This document shows, piece by piece, positions 41,394 to 53,101 of a stretch of 64,000 nt of DNA. The notes under the pieces were generated by a model. It made no database searches. It had not been told where the DNA came from and saw nothing but the letters and a program-made list of their open reading frames with translations. Both the position numbers and the translations under genes were made by a program. Every line of letters starts with the position of its first letter. Position 1 is the stretch's first letter. The DNA comes from Paulinella micropora (taxonomy: Eukaryota; Cercozoa; Imbricatea; Euglyphida; Paulinellidae). Where the stretch lies: NCBI GenBank assembly GCA_019918135.1, contig WBZZ01001831.1:154001-218000 (forward strand), given 5' to 3'.

Positions 41394-44300
41394 CCAAGTA
41401 GCTAACTAGTACACGGACAGAGAAGGAGGCGTCTCCCTCCCCCTCTCTTGCGTTAATGGTGCTGCGGCAGGTGCGACAGTAGGGCGGGGGCTGCTGCTCT
41501 CCCCCCTTGCCCTTCTCCGCCCCCTCCCCTTGCTCGTCTGTTTCTTTGGTTGTCAGACAATTTTTTTTTCTCTTTTCATATTTTTCATATTTTTCTGACC
41601 TTGCGCAAGGTGGCCGAGTCATGGCACGGACAGGACGCCGTCGGGGTTGTGAGGCCCCCTGCCCCCATAGCACAATGACCACCGCGCCATCCATCCGCCG
41701 CAGGGTCGTGCTCGAGCACGGTGAGCAAACAAGGGACGAGAGGAGGGGGGGGGATAGCAGGGGGACAAGGGGAACAGAGGGACGAGAGAGGGGACGGGGA
41801 TGGAGAGCACACCCCGCCCCTCCCTGTACACGTTCTCAGTGCCAAGATTAAAATTTTTTCTTTTAGTAATTTCTTTTCGCGTGATTCTTCTTGTACACCG
41901 GCGAAGCGCGCCCCTACCCTCCCCTTCCCTCTAGCTCCCGATCCTCAGACGAGGGACTAGACAATTCATACTCTCCCCCCCCCCCTTCCCTCCTTTCATA
42001 TTTTTCTGACATTGCGCACGGTGGCCGAGCTATGACACGGACAAGAAGCCGTCGGGGTAAGCGAGGGGCTCTTGTCCTCCTGGCACACATGACCACGGGG
42101 GCAGTACCATTCGCCGCAGGTCGTGCTGGAGCACGGTGCTCTGCTCTTAGTTTTCAGTGCCCGAGTGTACGACCGTCGAACTGTAATTTAGCGTACATTA
42201 CGTTTTCTTGGCGCGGCCCCTGCCCTGTCCCTCTCCCGCTCCCTGTTCTCAGTGCCAATATTAAAACTTTGTCAGGGATTTCTTTTTAATTTTTTTTGTA
42301 CACCGGCGAAGCGCGCCCCTGCCTCTTCCCTCTGCAAGATCTGCGAAAATATCTGCGGGAATATGAAAAGTGGAAAAGAATTTTTTTTTGGAACGCGTTT
42401 GCACGCGCTCTGAGGAGGGACGAGGAGAGGGGAAAGATAGCAGTGGACAGGGGGAACAGAGGGACGAGAGGGAGCACACCCCGCCCCCTTCTTCCCCCCT
42501 TCCTCTTCCTCCCTCCCTCCCCCTTTCTTTTTCCCCTCCCCGTCTGTTCCCTTTGTTGTCGGGCAATAATTTTTTTTTTCCTCTTTTCATATTTTCCCGA
42601 CCCTGCGCACGGTGGCCGAGCCATGACACGGACAGGACGCCGTCGTGGGTAGTGAGGCCCTTGTCCTCCTGGCACATTGACCACCGCCCATCCATTCATT
42701 CGCCGCAGGGTCGTGCTGGGGCACGGTGCTCCGCTCCTAGTTTTCAGTGCTCCAAGTGTACGACCGTCGAGCTTTAATTCAGCGTATTCTTTTTCGTACT
42801 CTCTTGGCGCGCGAGCAGAGCACAGGCGGCGCCGGCCAGGGTTCTAACATAGGCTACCACAGCGACATGACGTGGACCAGACGCTGCTGTGGCAGCCTGA
42901 GGGTGCCGTTGACAATCTCAAGCTGCCGCATGGTTCTCAGTGCTAAGATTAAAACTTTGTCAGAGATTTTTTTTTTGCGCTGATTTTTGTACATTTCTTA
43001 GAGCGCCCCTGCCCTCCCTCTCCCGCTCCCGCTCTCTGCTCAGACTGGGGACTAGACAATTCGTGCTCTCCCCCTCCCTTCCCTCTGCCTCTTCTTCTCT
43101 CCCCTCTACTCCCTCCCCCTTCTTCCCCTCGTCTGTTTTTTTTGTTGTCGGGCAACAAAAATTCTTCTTTTCCTCTTTTCATATTTCCGCAGGTCTTGCG
43201 CACGGTGGCCGAGCTATGGCGCGGACAGGACACAGTCGAGCTTTAATTCAGCGTAAATTACATTTTCTTGGCGCGCCCCTGCTCCTCCTTCCCTGTCTCT
43301 CCCCTCTGCAAGGATATGCGGAAATATCTGAGGGAATATGAAAATTGGAAAGCAACAATTTTTTTTTGGAACGCGTTTGCACGCGCTCTGAGGAGGGACG
43401 AGGGGAGGGGGGGGTGGGGAGGAATAAGCAGAGGACAAAGGTGAGAGGGGCGACGAAGGTGAGAGGGGCGACGAAAGTGAGAGGGGCGACAAGAGTGAGA
43501 GGGGCGACAAGAGTGAGAGGGGCGACGAGAGTGAGAAGGAGGGGGAGGACGTCTTCCTCACGGCGGCCCAGCCGAGCGTCTGTGTGGGATTTTCTTTTTG
43601 CGCAAGTAGATCTTGGCGCCAAATTGGCGCTTACGGCTGTTTCCCCGTGAAAGCTAAGACGTACTGCCTTTTTCAACCGTATCACGTCCAAACTTTGACC
43701 ATAGCGCGCCCCGCGGGAGAGTACAAAAAAAAGATAATTTACGCTGAATTAAAAGCTCGACAAAGTTGTATTACACTTGGCACTGAATACTACTAATTTA
43801 TTTACACGCAAAGGTTTGGGAAACTTACTCGAAAGTCTACAAGGGGCTTGCTGGTACGTGCACGGGCTCAGGTCTACAGGTTAGACTCAAATTAAAAAGC
43901 TTTCCCTGCTCCTTGAGCCCCCTGGGCTCAGGGGACGGGAGGCACAAAACAAATTTAAAGGAGAGAAAGGAGATGGAGAGGGAGGCAGGGGCACCAAGAA
44001 ATTACAAGGTTTTTTTTACTAAAGCTCGACAAAAATGGGAAGGGGGGAGGGGGGGGTGACCGGCATTGGGGGGCTTAGTTGAGGCGTTTCATGCATTTTT
44101 CTTTTAGCTTCTGCGCTCTTCCCCTCCCCCTTTGCCCTTCCCCTGTTCTTTGAGCCCCCCGGGCTCAGGGGGCTCAAGGAGAGGGAAGAGGGAAAAAAAG
44201 GGGGGGGCGCCCCCCCCCCCCCCCGGGCTGTGTCTCGACCACAACTCCGTTTAAGTCATACGACGAGTGACTTCTCCAATGAGGCGGCGCACTCTCTGAG

Positions 44301-45076
44301 ACAGAAAAAAGACGTTTTTGCGGAAGGAAAGAAAGCGCGCTGTCTGTCTGTCGTACTCGTGCTTTAGCGATAATGCCTTGTCGAGCTTTAATTCAGCGTA
44401 AATTCGTACATTCTTAGCGCCCCCTCCCCCCTCCCCTCCTCTGAGCCCAGGGGTCTCAAGGTGCAGGGGAGGGGAAGGGTGAATGGCGCAGAAGCTGCAA
44501 CAAAATAAATACATGCAACGCCTCCACTAATCCCTTCGCCCCATGCTAGGCGCCCCCCCCCCCCTTCCCTCTGCAAGATCCGCGGAAATATCTGCGGGAA
44601 TGTGAAAAGTGGAAAAGAATTTTTTGTCGGAACGTGTTTGCACGCGCAAACAGCACGGCGCTGACTGCCAACCCTAACTTCCGGGACCTGCCAATTATAT
44701 ACGTTTGTTTCAACCCGCACTGGCTCGAGGTGGACGGCCTGTACGAGGCCGGGCCGGACACCGGCGATGGCAATTCGGAAGTGGCATTAGCTTTGCGCGC
44801 TAAGAAATGTACAAAAAGTTAATAAGAAAAAATCCATGACAAAGTTTTAATCTTGGCACTGAGAACTAAGACAGCTAGAAAGAGCCAGGAAAGGAACAAA
44901 ATTTTAAAGGCACACGGGCAGGTCCAGCCGGCGCCGCTGCTCGTATGACTGCAGCGGCTGGTAGGCTTGTACGGCGTTTCAAAAAAAGAAAAAAAAAGCT
45001 CAGAAACGGAGTTGGGTCAAAAAGGGAGGTAGATGTTTTCATCGGGAAGCAAACCTCACTTGTAGGCCAGACCGCC

Positions 45077-46171
45077 TTATAGCTGCAGGTACTTGCTAAC
45101 CTCCTCGGCGGCGTCACGGTCCGGCAGGATCCGGTTCAGCTCGCTCCGCACTCGCGCGGGTCTCCGGGAGCTCCAGGCAGCCGCGAGCGCCAAACACAGC
45201 AGCACGCACAGGTGAGCTTCGACGAACGCCCGTTTCCAGCCTCGTTTGTCGGGCCAGACGAAAACGCAGACAGTCAGCGTCACCAGCACCAGGCAGGCCA
45301 GCGGAGTCAGCGCCACGCGCGCCAGCCGGGGCCGCACCTCGTCGTACCAGACCTTGCGGGCGCACCAGCCCGCCAGGGGCAGTGTGTACGTTAGCAGCCA
45401 GGTCACGCGGCCCTCCTCGTCCCAGAACGCCAGCGCAAGCGACGCCAAGCACGCAAACCAGCACATTGCGTAGGTCCAGGTAAAGCCCAGCGGCGCGGGC
45501 GGTGGTGGTATTGCGTGGACAACGTCGTACGCCGCCTCGGCGCGCCTGGCCTCGAGCCACCTGCCTGCTTGCCAACGCATGGCACAGCCAACAAATATGT
45601 GGTAGAGCGTGAGCGCCGACGCAGAGAGGGGCACCCAGGCATCCCGCAACTCGCGGCGGGGCCGTGTGGCCCACAGCCAGCCGGTCGCGGTGGCCAGCGC
45701 GCACGAGTGCAGCAGGAGCTGCTGCGGGCGTGTGCCTTGGGGTAGGGACGGGTCAAGTGCGTACAGGGAGGGCCAGTACAGCCCGGCGCCCTGGGCCAAG
45801 AGCAAGGACGCCGGGGGCAGCCAGCTGCGCGCGGCCTCACCGTGCAGCCCCAGCACGAGACCCCAAGCCAGTGCAAGCGCGCCCAGGATTAACAAACAGA
45901 ACTCCAGCCAGTAGGACAGCTTCTGCCCGTAGTCGAGGAGGGGCGTCGGCAGTAGGAACAAATGCACCCAAGAGAACCAAAGAGTCAAGGGCTCGGTTAG
46001 GCCTAAGCTGCGTTTAAATTTCTGCCAGTCGCCTCGGCCGCCTTGCAAGAAGCCTACTAAGACGACCAGTTCATAAAACAGCGCAAAGTAGCCTAGGTAC
46101 GCCAGGCACCCGACAACAAAGGCTATGAATTCCCGTGTGTCAGTCCAATTACAGCCACGCCTGGCGAGCAT
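45077..46171 (-). CDS. Multi-pass membrane protein, unit 4
   Basis: 364 residues from ATG 46171, intact and the same as units 1 and 3; open upstream through the CT-repeat border (473 residues from 46498). Confidence 0.75.
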   Translation of the reverse strand: MLARRGCNWTDTREFIAFVVGCLAYLGYFALFYELVVLVGFLQGGRGDWQKFKRSLGLTEPLTLWFSWVHLFLLPTPLLDYGQKLSYWLEFCLLILGALALAWGLVLGLHGEAARSWLPPASLLLAQGAGLYWPSLYALDPSLPQGTRPQQLLLHSCALATATGWLWATRPRRELRDAWVPLSASALTLYHIFVGCAMRWQAGRWLEARRAEAAYDVVHAIPPPPAPLGFTWTYAMCWFACLASLALAFWDEEGRVTWLLTYTLPLAGWCARKVWYDEVRPRLARVALTPLACLVLVTLTVCVFVWPDKRGWKRAFVEAHLCVLLCLALAAAWSSRRPARVRSELNRILPDRDAAEEVSKYLQL

Positions 46172-48871
46172 TGCCTGGGCCAATTCGTAAAATGGGCCGA
46201 TCAGCCTTGTGCAACCTGCGAGAGAGAGAGAGAGAGAGGAGGGGGATAGCGGGGGACAAGGGAAACAGAGGGACGAGAGGAAGGACGAGGGGAAGCACAC
46301 CCCGCCCCCTTCTTCCCCCCCCCCTTCTTCTTCCTCCCTCGTTGCCCCTTCCCCCCCCCCCCCCCCCCGTCTGTTTCCTTTGTTGTCGGGCAAAACAAAG
46401 TTTTCTTTTCCTCTTTTCATATTCCCGCGGATCTTGCGCACGGTGGCCGAGCCATGGCACGGACAGGACGCCGTCGGGATTGTGAGGCCCTTGCCCACCT
46501 GTTACATTGACCACCGCCCGTCCATCCGCCGCAGAGCTGCGCTGGAGCACAGTGCGCAAGATGTAAAAAAAATAGGAAAAATATGAAAAGTGGAAAAAAA
46601 AATTTTTTTTGGGATGCGTTTGCACGCGCAAACAAGGGACGAGGGGAGGGAGGGGGAGGAGAAAGAGGAAGGGGGAAGAAGGGGAAGGGGAGTGATTCCC
46701 CCGCCCCCCTCCCTTCCCTCTGTTCCCGTCGTCCCCCCCCCCCCTTTCATTCCCCCCCGTTTGTTTCTTTGGTTGTCGGGCAAAGAAAATTTTTTTTTCT
46801 CTCTTTTCATATTTTTCATATTTTTCCGACCTTGCGCACGGTGGCCGAGCCATGGCACAGACAGGACGCCGTCGGGATTGTGAGGCCCTTGTCCACCTGC
46901 TACATTGACCACCGCCCGTCCATCCGCCGCAGAGCTGCGCTGGAGCACAGTGTGCAAGATGTAAAAAACTAACATTCTGTACTTTTTTTCTTTAGTAAAA
47001 GTCGGCGGGGCCGGGCCGTGTCAATATGGACAAGTGGGAAGTAATCTCTATTGGAAAATGCGTACAAAAATAGATACGGCAAAAAAAAGAAATCGCCGAC
47101 AGCAAGAAAGGTTGTAGAGAGAGAGATGCCAAGATTAAAGCTTTGTCAAAAAAATTTTTATTAATTTTTTTTTGTAAATTCTTAGCGCCCCCCCTGCCCT
47201 TTCTCTTTCCCTCTCCTAGGTCTCAGTGCCAAGTGTAAGACAGTCGAGCTTCAATTCAGCGTATTCTTTTTCGCACTTTCTTGGCGCGCCCTCCCCCTTC
47301 CATCTCCTCCACTCCCCCCTGAGCCCGGGCGGCTCAAAGAGCAGAGAGCAGAACTGAAACAAAACTAAGAAGATGCCTACTGAGCCCATGCCGGAGCGCC
47401 CCCCCCCCTCCAGTTGTCGGGTCCCGTTTGCAAGGGGGGGGGGGGGGTTGCCTCCCCCCTTTGGCGCTCCCCCCCCCCCCCTCTCTATGCCAAAATCCTT
47501 TCTGCCACCCTCCCCTCTTCTCTCCCCTGAGCCCAGGGGGCTCAAGGAGCAGGGACAGTGGGAACAGAGGGACGAGAGAGGGGACGGGGATGGAGAGCAC
47601 ACCCCGCCCCTCCCTGTACACGTTCTCAGTGCCAAGATTAAAATTTGTTCTTTTAGTAATTTCTTTTCGTGTGATTCTTCTTGTACACCGGCGAAGCGCG
47701 CCCCTACCCTCCCCTTCCCTCTAGCTCCCGATCCTCAGACGAGGGACTAGACAATTCATACTCTCCCCCCCCCCCCTTCCCTCCTTTCATATTTTTCTGA
47801 CATTGCGCACGGTGACCGAGCTATGGCACGGACAGGAAGCCGTCGGGGTAAGTGAAGGGGCTCTTGTCCCCCTGGCACATTGACCACCGCCCATCCATTC
47901 GCCGCTGGTCGCGCTGGAGCACGGTGCTCTGCTCCTAGTTTTCAGTGCCAGAGCGTAAGACCGTCGAGCTTTAATTCAGCGTAAATTACGTTTTCCTGGC
48001 GCGGCTTCTGCCCTTTCCCTCTCCCACTCCCTATTCTCAGTGCTAAGATTGAAATCTTGTCAGTAAAACTTTATTAAACTTTTGTAAATTTTTAGCGCGC
48101 CCCTGCCCTCCCTCTCCCGCTCCCGCTCTCTGCTCAGACTGGGGACTAGACAATTCGTGCTCTCCCCCTCCCTTCCCTCTGCCTCTTCTTCTCTCCCCTC
48201 TACTCCCTCCCCCTTCTTCCTTCTTCTCTCCCCTCTACTCCCTCCCCCTTCTTCCCCTCGTCTGTTTTTTTTGTTGTCGGGCAAAAAAAATTCTTCTTTT
48301 CCTCTTTTCATATTTCCGCAGGTCTTGCGCACGGTGGCCGAGCTATGGCACGGACAGGACACCGTCGAGCTTTAATTCAGCGTAAATTACATTTTCTTGG
48401 CGCGCCCCTGCTCCTCCTTCCCTGCCTCTCCCCTCTGCAAGGATATGAGGAAATATCTGCGGGAATATGAAAAGTGGAAAGCAACAATTTTTTTTGGAAA
48501 ACGCGTTTGCACGCGCAAACAAGGGACGAGGGGAGGGGGGAGGAATAAGCAGAGGACAAAGGTCAGAGGGGCGACGAAAGTGAGAGGGGCGACGAGAGTG
48601 AGAGGGAGGGCTACAACAGGTCTTCCTCACGGCGGCCCAGCCGAGCGTCTGTGGGGGACTTTCTTTTTGCGCAAGTAGATTTTGGCGCCAAATTGGCGCT
48701 TACGGCTGTTTCCCCGGGAAAGCTAAGACGTACTGCCTTTTTCAACTGTATCACGCACCCTACCTCCGGACGGCACAATCTGGCGCCAAATGAACGGCCG
48801 TTCCAGAGGCTAGCAGAGAAACCGGACGTTTTCCCGCGGGGAGAAACGGTACGCCTTTTACTCGCACGGAA

Positions 48872-49516
48872 ATGTTTTTCGGCTCTCTCACCTTCCCTAG
48901 AGGCAGGGAGGTGCAGAGCAAAGGGGAGCGGGGCGACGAAGGTGACAGGGGCGACGAAAGTGAGAGGGGCGACGAAGGTGAGAGGGGCGACGAGAGTGAG
49001 AAGGAGGGCTACAACAGGTCTTCCTCACGGCGGCCCAGCCGAGCGTCTGTGGGGGATTTTCTTTTTGCGCAAGTAGATTTTGGCGCCAAAGTGGCGCTTA
49101 CGGCTGTTTCCCCGGGAAGGCTTAGACGTACTGCCTTTTTCAACCGTATCACGCACCCTATCTCCGGACGGCACAATTTGGCGCCAAATTTAGCAGGGGC
49201 CGTTCCGGAGGCTAGCAGAGAAATCGGACGTTTTCCCGCGGGGGAGAAACCCGCGGGCCTTTTACTCACACGAAAATGTTTTTCGGCCCTCTCACCTTCC
49301 CTAGAGGCAGGGAGGTGCAGAGCAAAGGGGAGCGGGGCGACAAAGGTGAGAGGGGCGACAAAGGTGGGAGGGGCGACAAAGGTGAGAGGGGCGACGAAGG
49401 TGAGAGGGGCGACGAAAGTGAGAGGGGCGACGAGAGTGAGAGGGAGGGCTACAACAGGTCTTCCTCACGGCGGCCCAGCCGAGCGTCTGTGGGGGATTTT
49501 CTTTTTGCGCAAGTAG
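48872..49516 (+). CDS. Collagen-like short-repeat ORF, unit 4 (first)
   Basis: Same as 14437-15081 except for one Lys for Arg near the end of the first repeat block (ESEKEGY). Confidence 0.3.
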   Translation: MFFGSLTFPRGREVQSKGERGDEGDRGDESERGDEGERGDESEKEGYNRSSSRRPSRASVGDFLFAQVDFGAKVALTAVSPGRLRRTAFFNRITHPISGRHNLAPNLAGAVPEASREIGRFPAGEKPAGLLLTRKCFSALSPSLEAGRCRAKGSGATKVRGATKVGGATKVRGATKVRGATKVRGATRVRGRATTGLPHGGPAERLWGIFFLRK

Positions 49517-49605
49517 ATTTTGGCGCCAAATTGGCGCTTACGGCTGTTTCCCCGGGAAAGCTAAGATGTACTGCCTTTTTCAGCCGTATCACGTCCAAAA
49601 TTTGA
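49276..49605 (+). CDS. Collagen-like short-repeat ORF, unit 4 (second)
   Basis: Same reading as 14841-15170 (109 residues). Confidence 0.35.
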   Translation: MFFGPLTFPRGREVQSKGERGDKGERGDKGGRGDKGERGDEGERGDESERGDESEREGYNRSSSRRPSRASVGDFLFAQVDFGAKLALTAVSPGKLRCTAFFSRITSKI

Positions 49606-50331
49606 CCATATCGCGCCCCGCGGGAGAGTACAAAAGAAAGATAATTTACGCTGAATTAAAAGCTCGACAAAGTATTACACTTGGCACTGAATACTAATAA
49701 TTTATTTACGCGCAAAGGTTTGGGAAACTTACTCGAAAGTCTACAAGGGGGCTTGCTGGTACGTGCACGAGCTCAAGTCTACAGGTTAGACTCAAATTAA
49801 AAAGCTTTCCCTGCTCCTTGAGCCCCCTGGGCTCAGGGGACGGGAGGCACAACACAAATTTAGGGAGAGAGACAAGAGGGGAAGAGAAGAGGGGGGGTGG
49901 ACGCCCCCCCCCCCTTCCCTCCCTCTCCACCGTTCCCCCCCCCCCCGGCCTCTTCCTTTTTCCCGGGAAATACGCACATACTCACATTTGGCGACAAATT
50001 TCACGCGAGAAAAAAAGAGAAAGAAAAAAATCCTGCAGGGATCCGCGGAAATCTAGGAAGAGAGAGGGGGAAGAGGAAGGGGGAGAGAGAGGGAAGGGGG
50101 AGACGGAGGGGAAGACGGAAGGGGGAGGGGAGGGGGAGGGGAAGGGGGCACCCCCCCCCCCCCCCTGCGGGCTCCGAAAAAGAATGTTTGTTTATTTTTG
50201 TTCTCCCTCTAAACCCACAAATTTAACCTGTTCACTTTGTGACCAGCTACAGGCATGGCACTGCCCTTGGCTTTATGGGTCCTGCCTCGACGACAAACTC
50301 CGCCTAAGCCATCCGACGAGCGACTTCTCCA

Positions 50332-51859
50332 ATGAGACGGCTTACTCCGTGGGGCCAGAAAGAAAGGCTCCCCGAGCCTCCCCTAGATGCTGCGCCAGCG
50401 GGCGGGCCCCGAGAGGAGAAATCCCAAGAGAGGAAGTTCAAGCCCGCACAGCCTCCTCCAGAGCCTTCGTTAGCTTATGCGCCGTTCTGGACTGAGTCCG
50501 GGGGCAAGGCCCCCCGAGCCCCCCTTTCAGCCCGCGCCAGCGGGCTGGTACGAGCCGACAACCGCACAAGGTCTGCAGGAGACCTCCTGGCAGTCGCGAC
50601 TTGCACTGCTGCCCGCAACTCAGGTCAACGCGCGACGTAACGCGGCCAAAGCAGACGACACCCAGAACAAGGTGCCCAAGAAGAAGTTTAGTCTGAACAA
50701 GAAGGCGAGCAAGACGCCCCCCCTCAAGACACTCACGTGCAGGATCTACCCAAAGACCAAGAACAAAGAGGTTAGGCGAGCTTGGGTGCGTAAGGCGTGG
50801 CTGTTATTTCGAGCAGTTCCCGGGGGGCATGCCCCCCGCGCCCCCCCTTAAAGCCCAGCGTGCTTCCCTCCAGCCCGCGCCGGGGGGAGCAAGCCCCCCC
50901 GCGCCCCCCCCCCCTTATGCCTTTCCAGCCCGCGCAAGCGGGGTGGGCAAAGAAGAGCCGAGATGGGCGGTAGAATGCGCTGCTTGGGCGACTTTGATCT
51001 AGATACTCTGCGCCTGCGGTTTGTGAAAGAAGGTAGCAAATTCGTGCGAGCCAGGCCGTGGCTTCTCAGCATGCCCTACGACATCCGCGAAGTGGCCATC
51101 CGGGACCTGCAAGCGACGAGGGCCTCCGCCATCTCAAATCTTAGCCAGAAGGGCAAGTTCCTCTACTGGAAAAGAGTCAACTTCCGCAAGTGGGAGGAGC
51201 GCAGGTCTACGATCGCGATCTCGCACACCGTCTGGGGGCGCCAGCGGGGCTTCTTTGCAGGTTTTCTGGGACCCGGGGGGCAAGCCCCCCGCGCCCCCCC
51301 TTGCTACCCTTTCAGCCCGCGGCAGCGGGCTGGACTCCAGGCGTGTAGTGAGCATTGATCCGGGTGTCAGGAGCTTTCTGACCATGTACCACGCGGACTC
51401 GGGTGCGATAACCGAATGGGGCAGCGGGTCCATTGCACGCGTGTACCGATTGCAGAAACACATAGACAAGCTGCTGAGCAAGGTCGAGCTACTGGCTAAG
51501 GACAGCAGCAAGAAGCGGAACCGCTGGCGCCTACGGCGCGCTATTACTCGAGTGCGCGACAAGATCTACAACAGGGTCCAGGACGTGCACAAGAAAGCCG
51601 CCAGATGCGGGGGGCGCCGCCCCCCGTGACCCCCCCTGCAGCCCGCGCCGGGGGCATGCCCCCCGCGCCCCCCCTTTTCTCCATTCCAGCCCGCGCTAGC
51701 GGGGTGGCACAGGCGTGTACGCAATGTGGGGCGCTATGGAGAGACATCAAAGCTGCCAAGACGTACAGCTGCCAGTGGTGCGCCCTACAGCACGGACGCG
51801 ACATGAACGCCAGTCGCAACATCCTCTTGAGACTGCTACAGCCCGCTGGCGCGGGCTGA
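50332..51859 (+). pseudogene. tnpB: TnpB-type transposase gene, unit 4
   Basis: Same as unit 1, with Ser in place of Arg in the segment EWGSGSIARVYRL after RuvC-I. Hairpin elements at the same positions; RuvC-II segment absent. Confidence 0.7.
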
Positions 51860-52040
51860 AGGGGGGCTCGGGGGGCTTTGCCCCCCGCTCTGAGAAGGGA
51901 GGGGGATGTGCCGCGTGCTGCCCTTTCTCCCTTCCAGCTGCCTGCCGGTCTCTGGAGGGGTTTTCACTTCTCTAAGATTTCAATCCAATCCGTCGCTTGT
52001 CTTGGAGCAGAAATCTTTTTTTCTTTGGTTCTGCACAAAC

Positions 52041-52757
52041 ATGAGTTCAGCGGAGACAAGGGGCGCGGGGGGCATGCTCTCCGAGCTGATAAGTGCTCTG
52101 CCGCCAGAATTGCTGGAGCTCATTGCCGACTGCTCACCCGCGTCCGCTGCTAGGCTGGGCTCGACCTGCCGTGGTCTGTCGGCCAAGCTCGCCCACTTAC
52201 CCAGGCTGGCGCAGCAGAGGTACCTGAGCAAGTGGCATCAGGACCTCAGTGGAGCGATCGAAGAACTGGTGTTCGGGGACACCCGGGCCACGGCATCGGC
52301 ATCCCCTACCACCGTGGCTTGGCTGGGCAGTCACAGCTACGCGCTCCCCTGCCTGAGCCTGCGCGCTAGGTGCCAAGACAGCTACGAAGACTTCTTGACA
52401 ACTAGCCTGGAGCTCACGTTTTGTCAACCTGTTGAGACGCAAAAGGCGGAACTAAGCTTAACACTGTTCTGTACTGACGCCGCTGGCGGGTGTGCACACT
52501 GCGGCGACTACGACGAGGAATGGGGACTGAGCCTCTTCCTGCACATCTGTCCGCCCGAACTGAGCCGCAGTGCTATTGAAGCCGCGGTTCGAGAGATCGT
52601 TTGCGTGGACGTCCAGAACAAGCTGTTGGATCTGTACCTGAGCGGAGCCACCATGGTGGAGCTGCGCACGCTGGCGGTCCACGAGCGTTCCAGGCTGCGG
52701 CGGAGAAGGCCCGGCGAAAAACCTTTTTGGCGCCTGTGCCCCATGTGTGCGCTGTGA
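52041..52757 (+). CDS. F-box protein, unit 4, native C-terminus
   Basis: 238 residues: MSSAETRGAGG leader, F-box at about 14-55 (LISALPPELLELIADCSPAS), a middle region (CLSLRARCQDSYEDFLTTSL), a Cys pair CAHCGDYDEE, an acidic/hydrophobic helix region (SRSAIEAAVREIVCVDVQNK), a basic stretch RSRLRRRRPGEKPFW and the end LCPMCAL. This copy alone ends in unique DNA, so its stop (52755-52757) is taken as the original one. A hairpin follows at once. Likely a substrate receptor of a cullin-RING ligase in an infected or host cell; the two CxxC pairs may bind zinc. No further family recognised. Confidence 0.8.
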   Translation: MSSAETRGAGGMLSELISALPPELLELIADCSPASAARLGSTCRGLSAKLAHLPRLAQQRYLSKWHQDLSGAIEELVFGDTRATASASPTTVAWLGSHSYALPCLSLRARCQDSYEDFLTTSLELTFCQPVETQKAELSLTLFCTDAAGGCAHCGDYDEEWGLSLFLHICPPELSRSAIEAAVREIVCVDVQNKLLDLYLSGATMVELRTLAVHERSRLRRRRPGEKPFWRLCPMCAL

Positions 52758-52759
52758 CC

Positions 52760-52830
52760 CAGCCCGCTTGCGCGGACTGAAGGGGGGGGGGGGGGGGCGC
52801 GGGGGGGCATGGCCCCCCGGGGCATAGAAG
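52760..52830 (+). terminator. G/C hairpin element directly after the F-box stop
   Basis: CAGCCCGCTTGCGCGGACTG (52760-52779) folds with an 8-bp stem and one mismatch, followed by a long G run and GGGGGGCATGGCCCCCC. It is the double-hairpin family in the same orientation as at the end of TnpB. A 3'-end function is inferred. Confidence 0.5.
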
Positions 52831-52942
52831 CTCTTAAAGTTCTTTTACAATTCAATCTTATGCCGTACAAAACCAGGACCTGAGTGCATCTGCGACAGCT
52901 GTGACAGAACAGGATCGTTATGTTTAAACAAGATTTGCAAAA

Positions 52943-53101
52943 TTAAAGTTTTTTTATTTTTGAAGCAAGCAAATCCTGGGATTGGTGGTAACGCACTTGA
53001 ATATTGACCCGGCAGTCTGTGGCTACGAGCGCGGTGCCTATCAGCCTAAACACACCGATGCTCTGCAGGGTAGCGAGCGCCGCGCTTGGTTTGGTGGTCA
53101 T
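52943..53101 (-). CDS. Small ORF of 52 aa, unknown
   Basis: ATG 53101 to stop 52943: MTTKPSAALATLQSIGVFRL, then IGTALVATDCRVNIQVRYHQ and SQDLLASKIKKL. It lies in unique DNA just past the array, free of repeat modules. Composition is protein-like and the first 28 residues are hydrophobic enough for a short membrane or signal segment. Downstream is AT-rich DNA. No homology recognised; may be a chance ORF. Confidence 0.35.
   Translation of the reverse strand: MTTKPSAALATLQSIGVFRLIGTALVATDCRVNIQVRYHQSQDLLASKIKKL

Larger units (their letters stand above)
41273..52753. repeat. Tandem array unit 4 (about 11,480 bp), last unit
   Basis: Same contents as the other units: orphan fragment (44634), membrane gene (45077), module J (46967), G/H array (48560), TnpB (50332), F-box (52041). 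Private changes include A at 51423 in the TnpB gene (GCAGCGGG for GCCGCGGG), C in AAACTTTGACC at 43690, and ACGAGGG at 47742. Its right end passes into unique DNA (GTGACCCAGCCCGC), the native end of the F-box gene. Confidence 0.9.
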
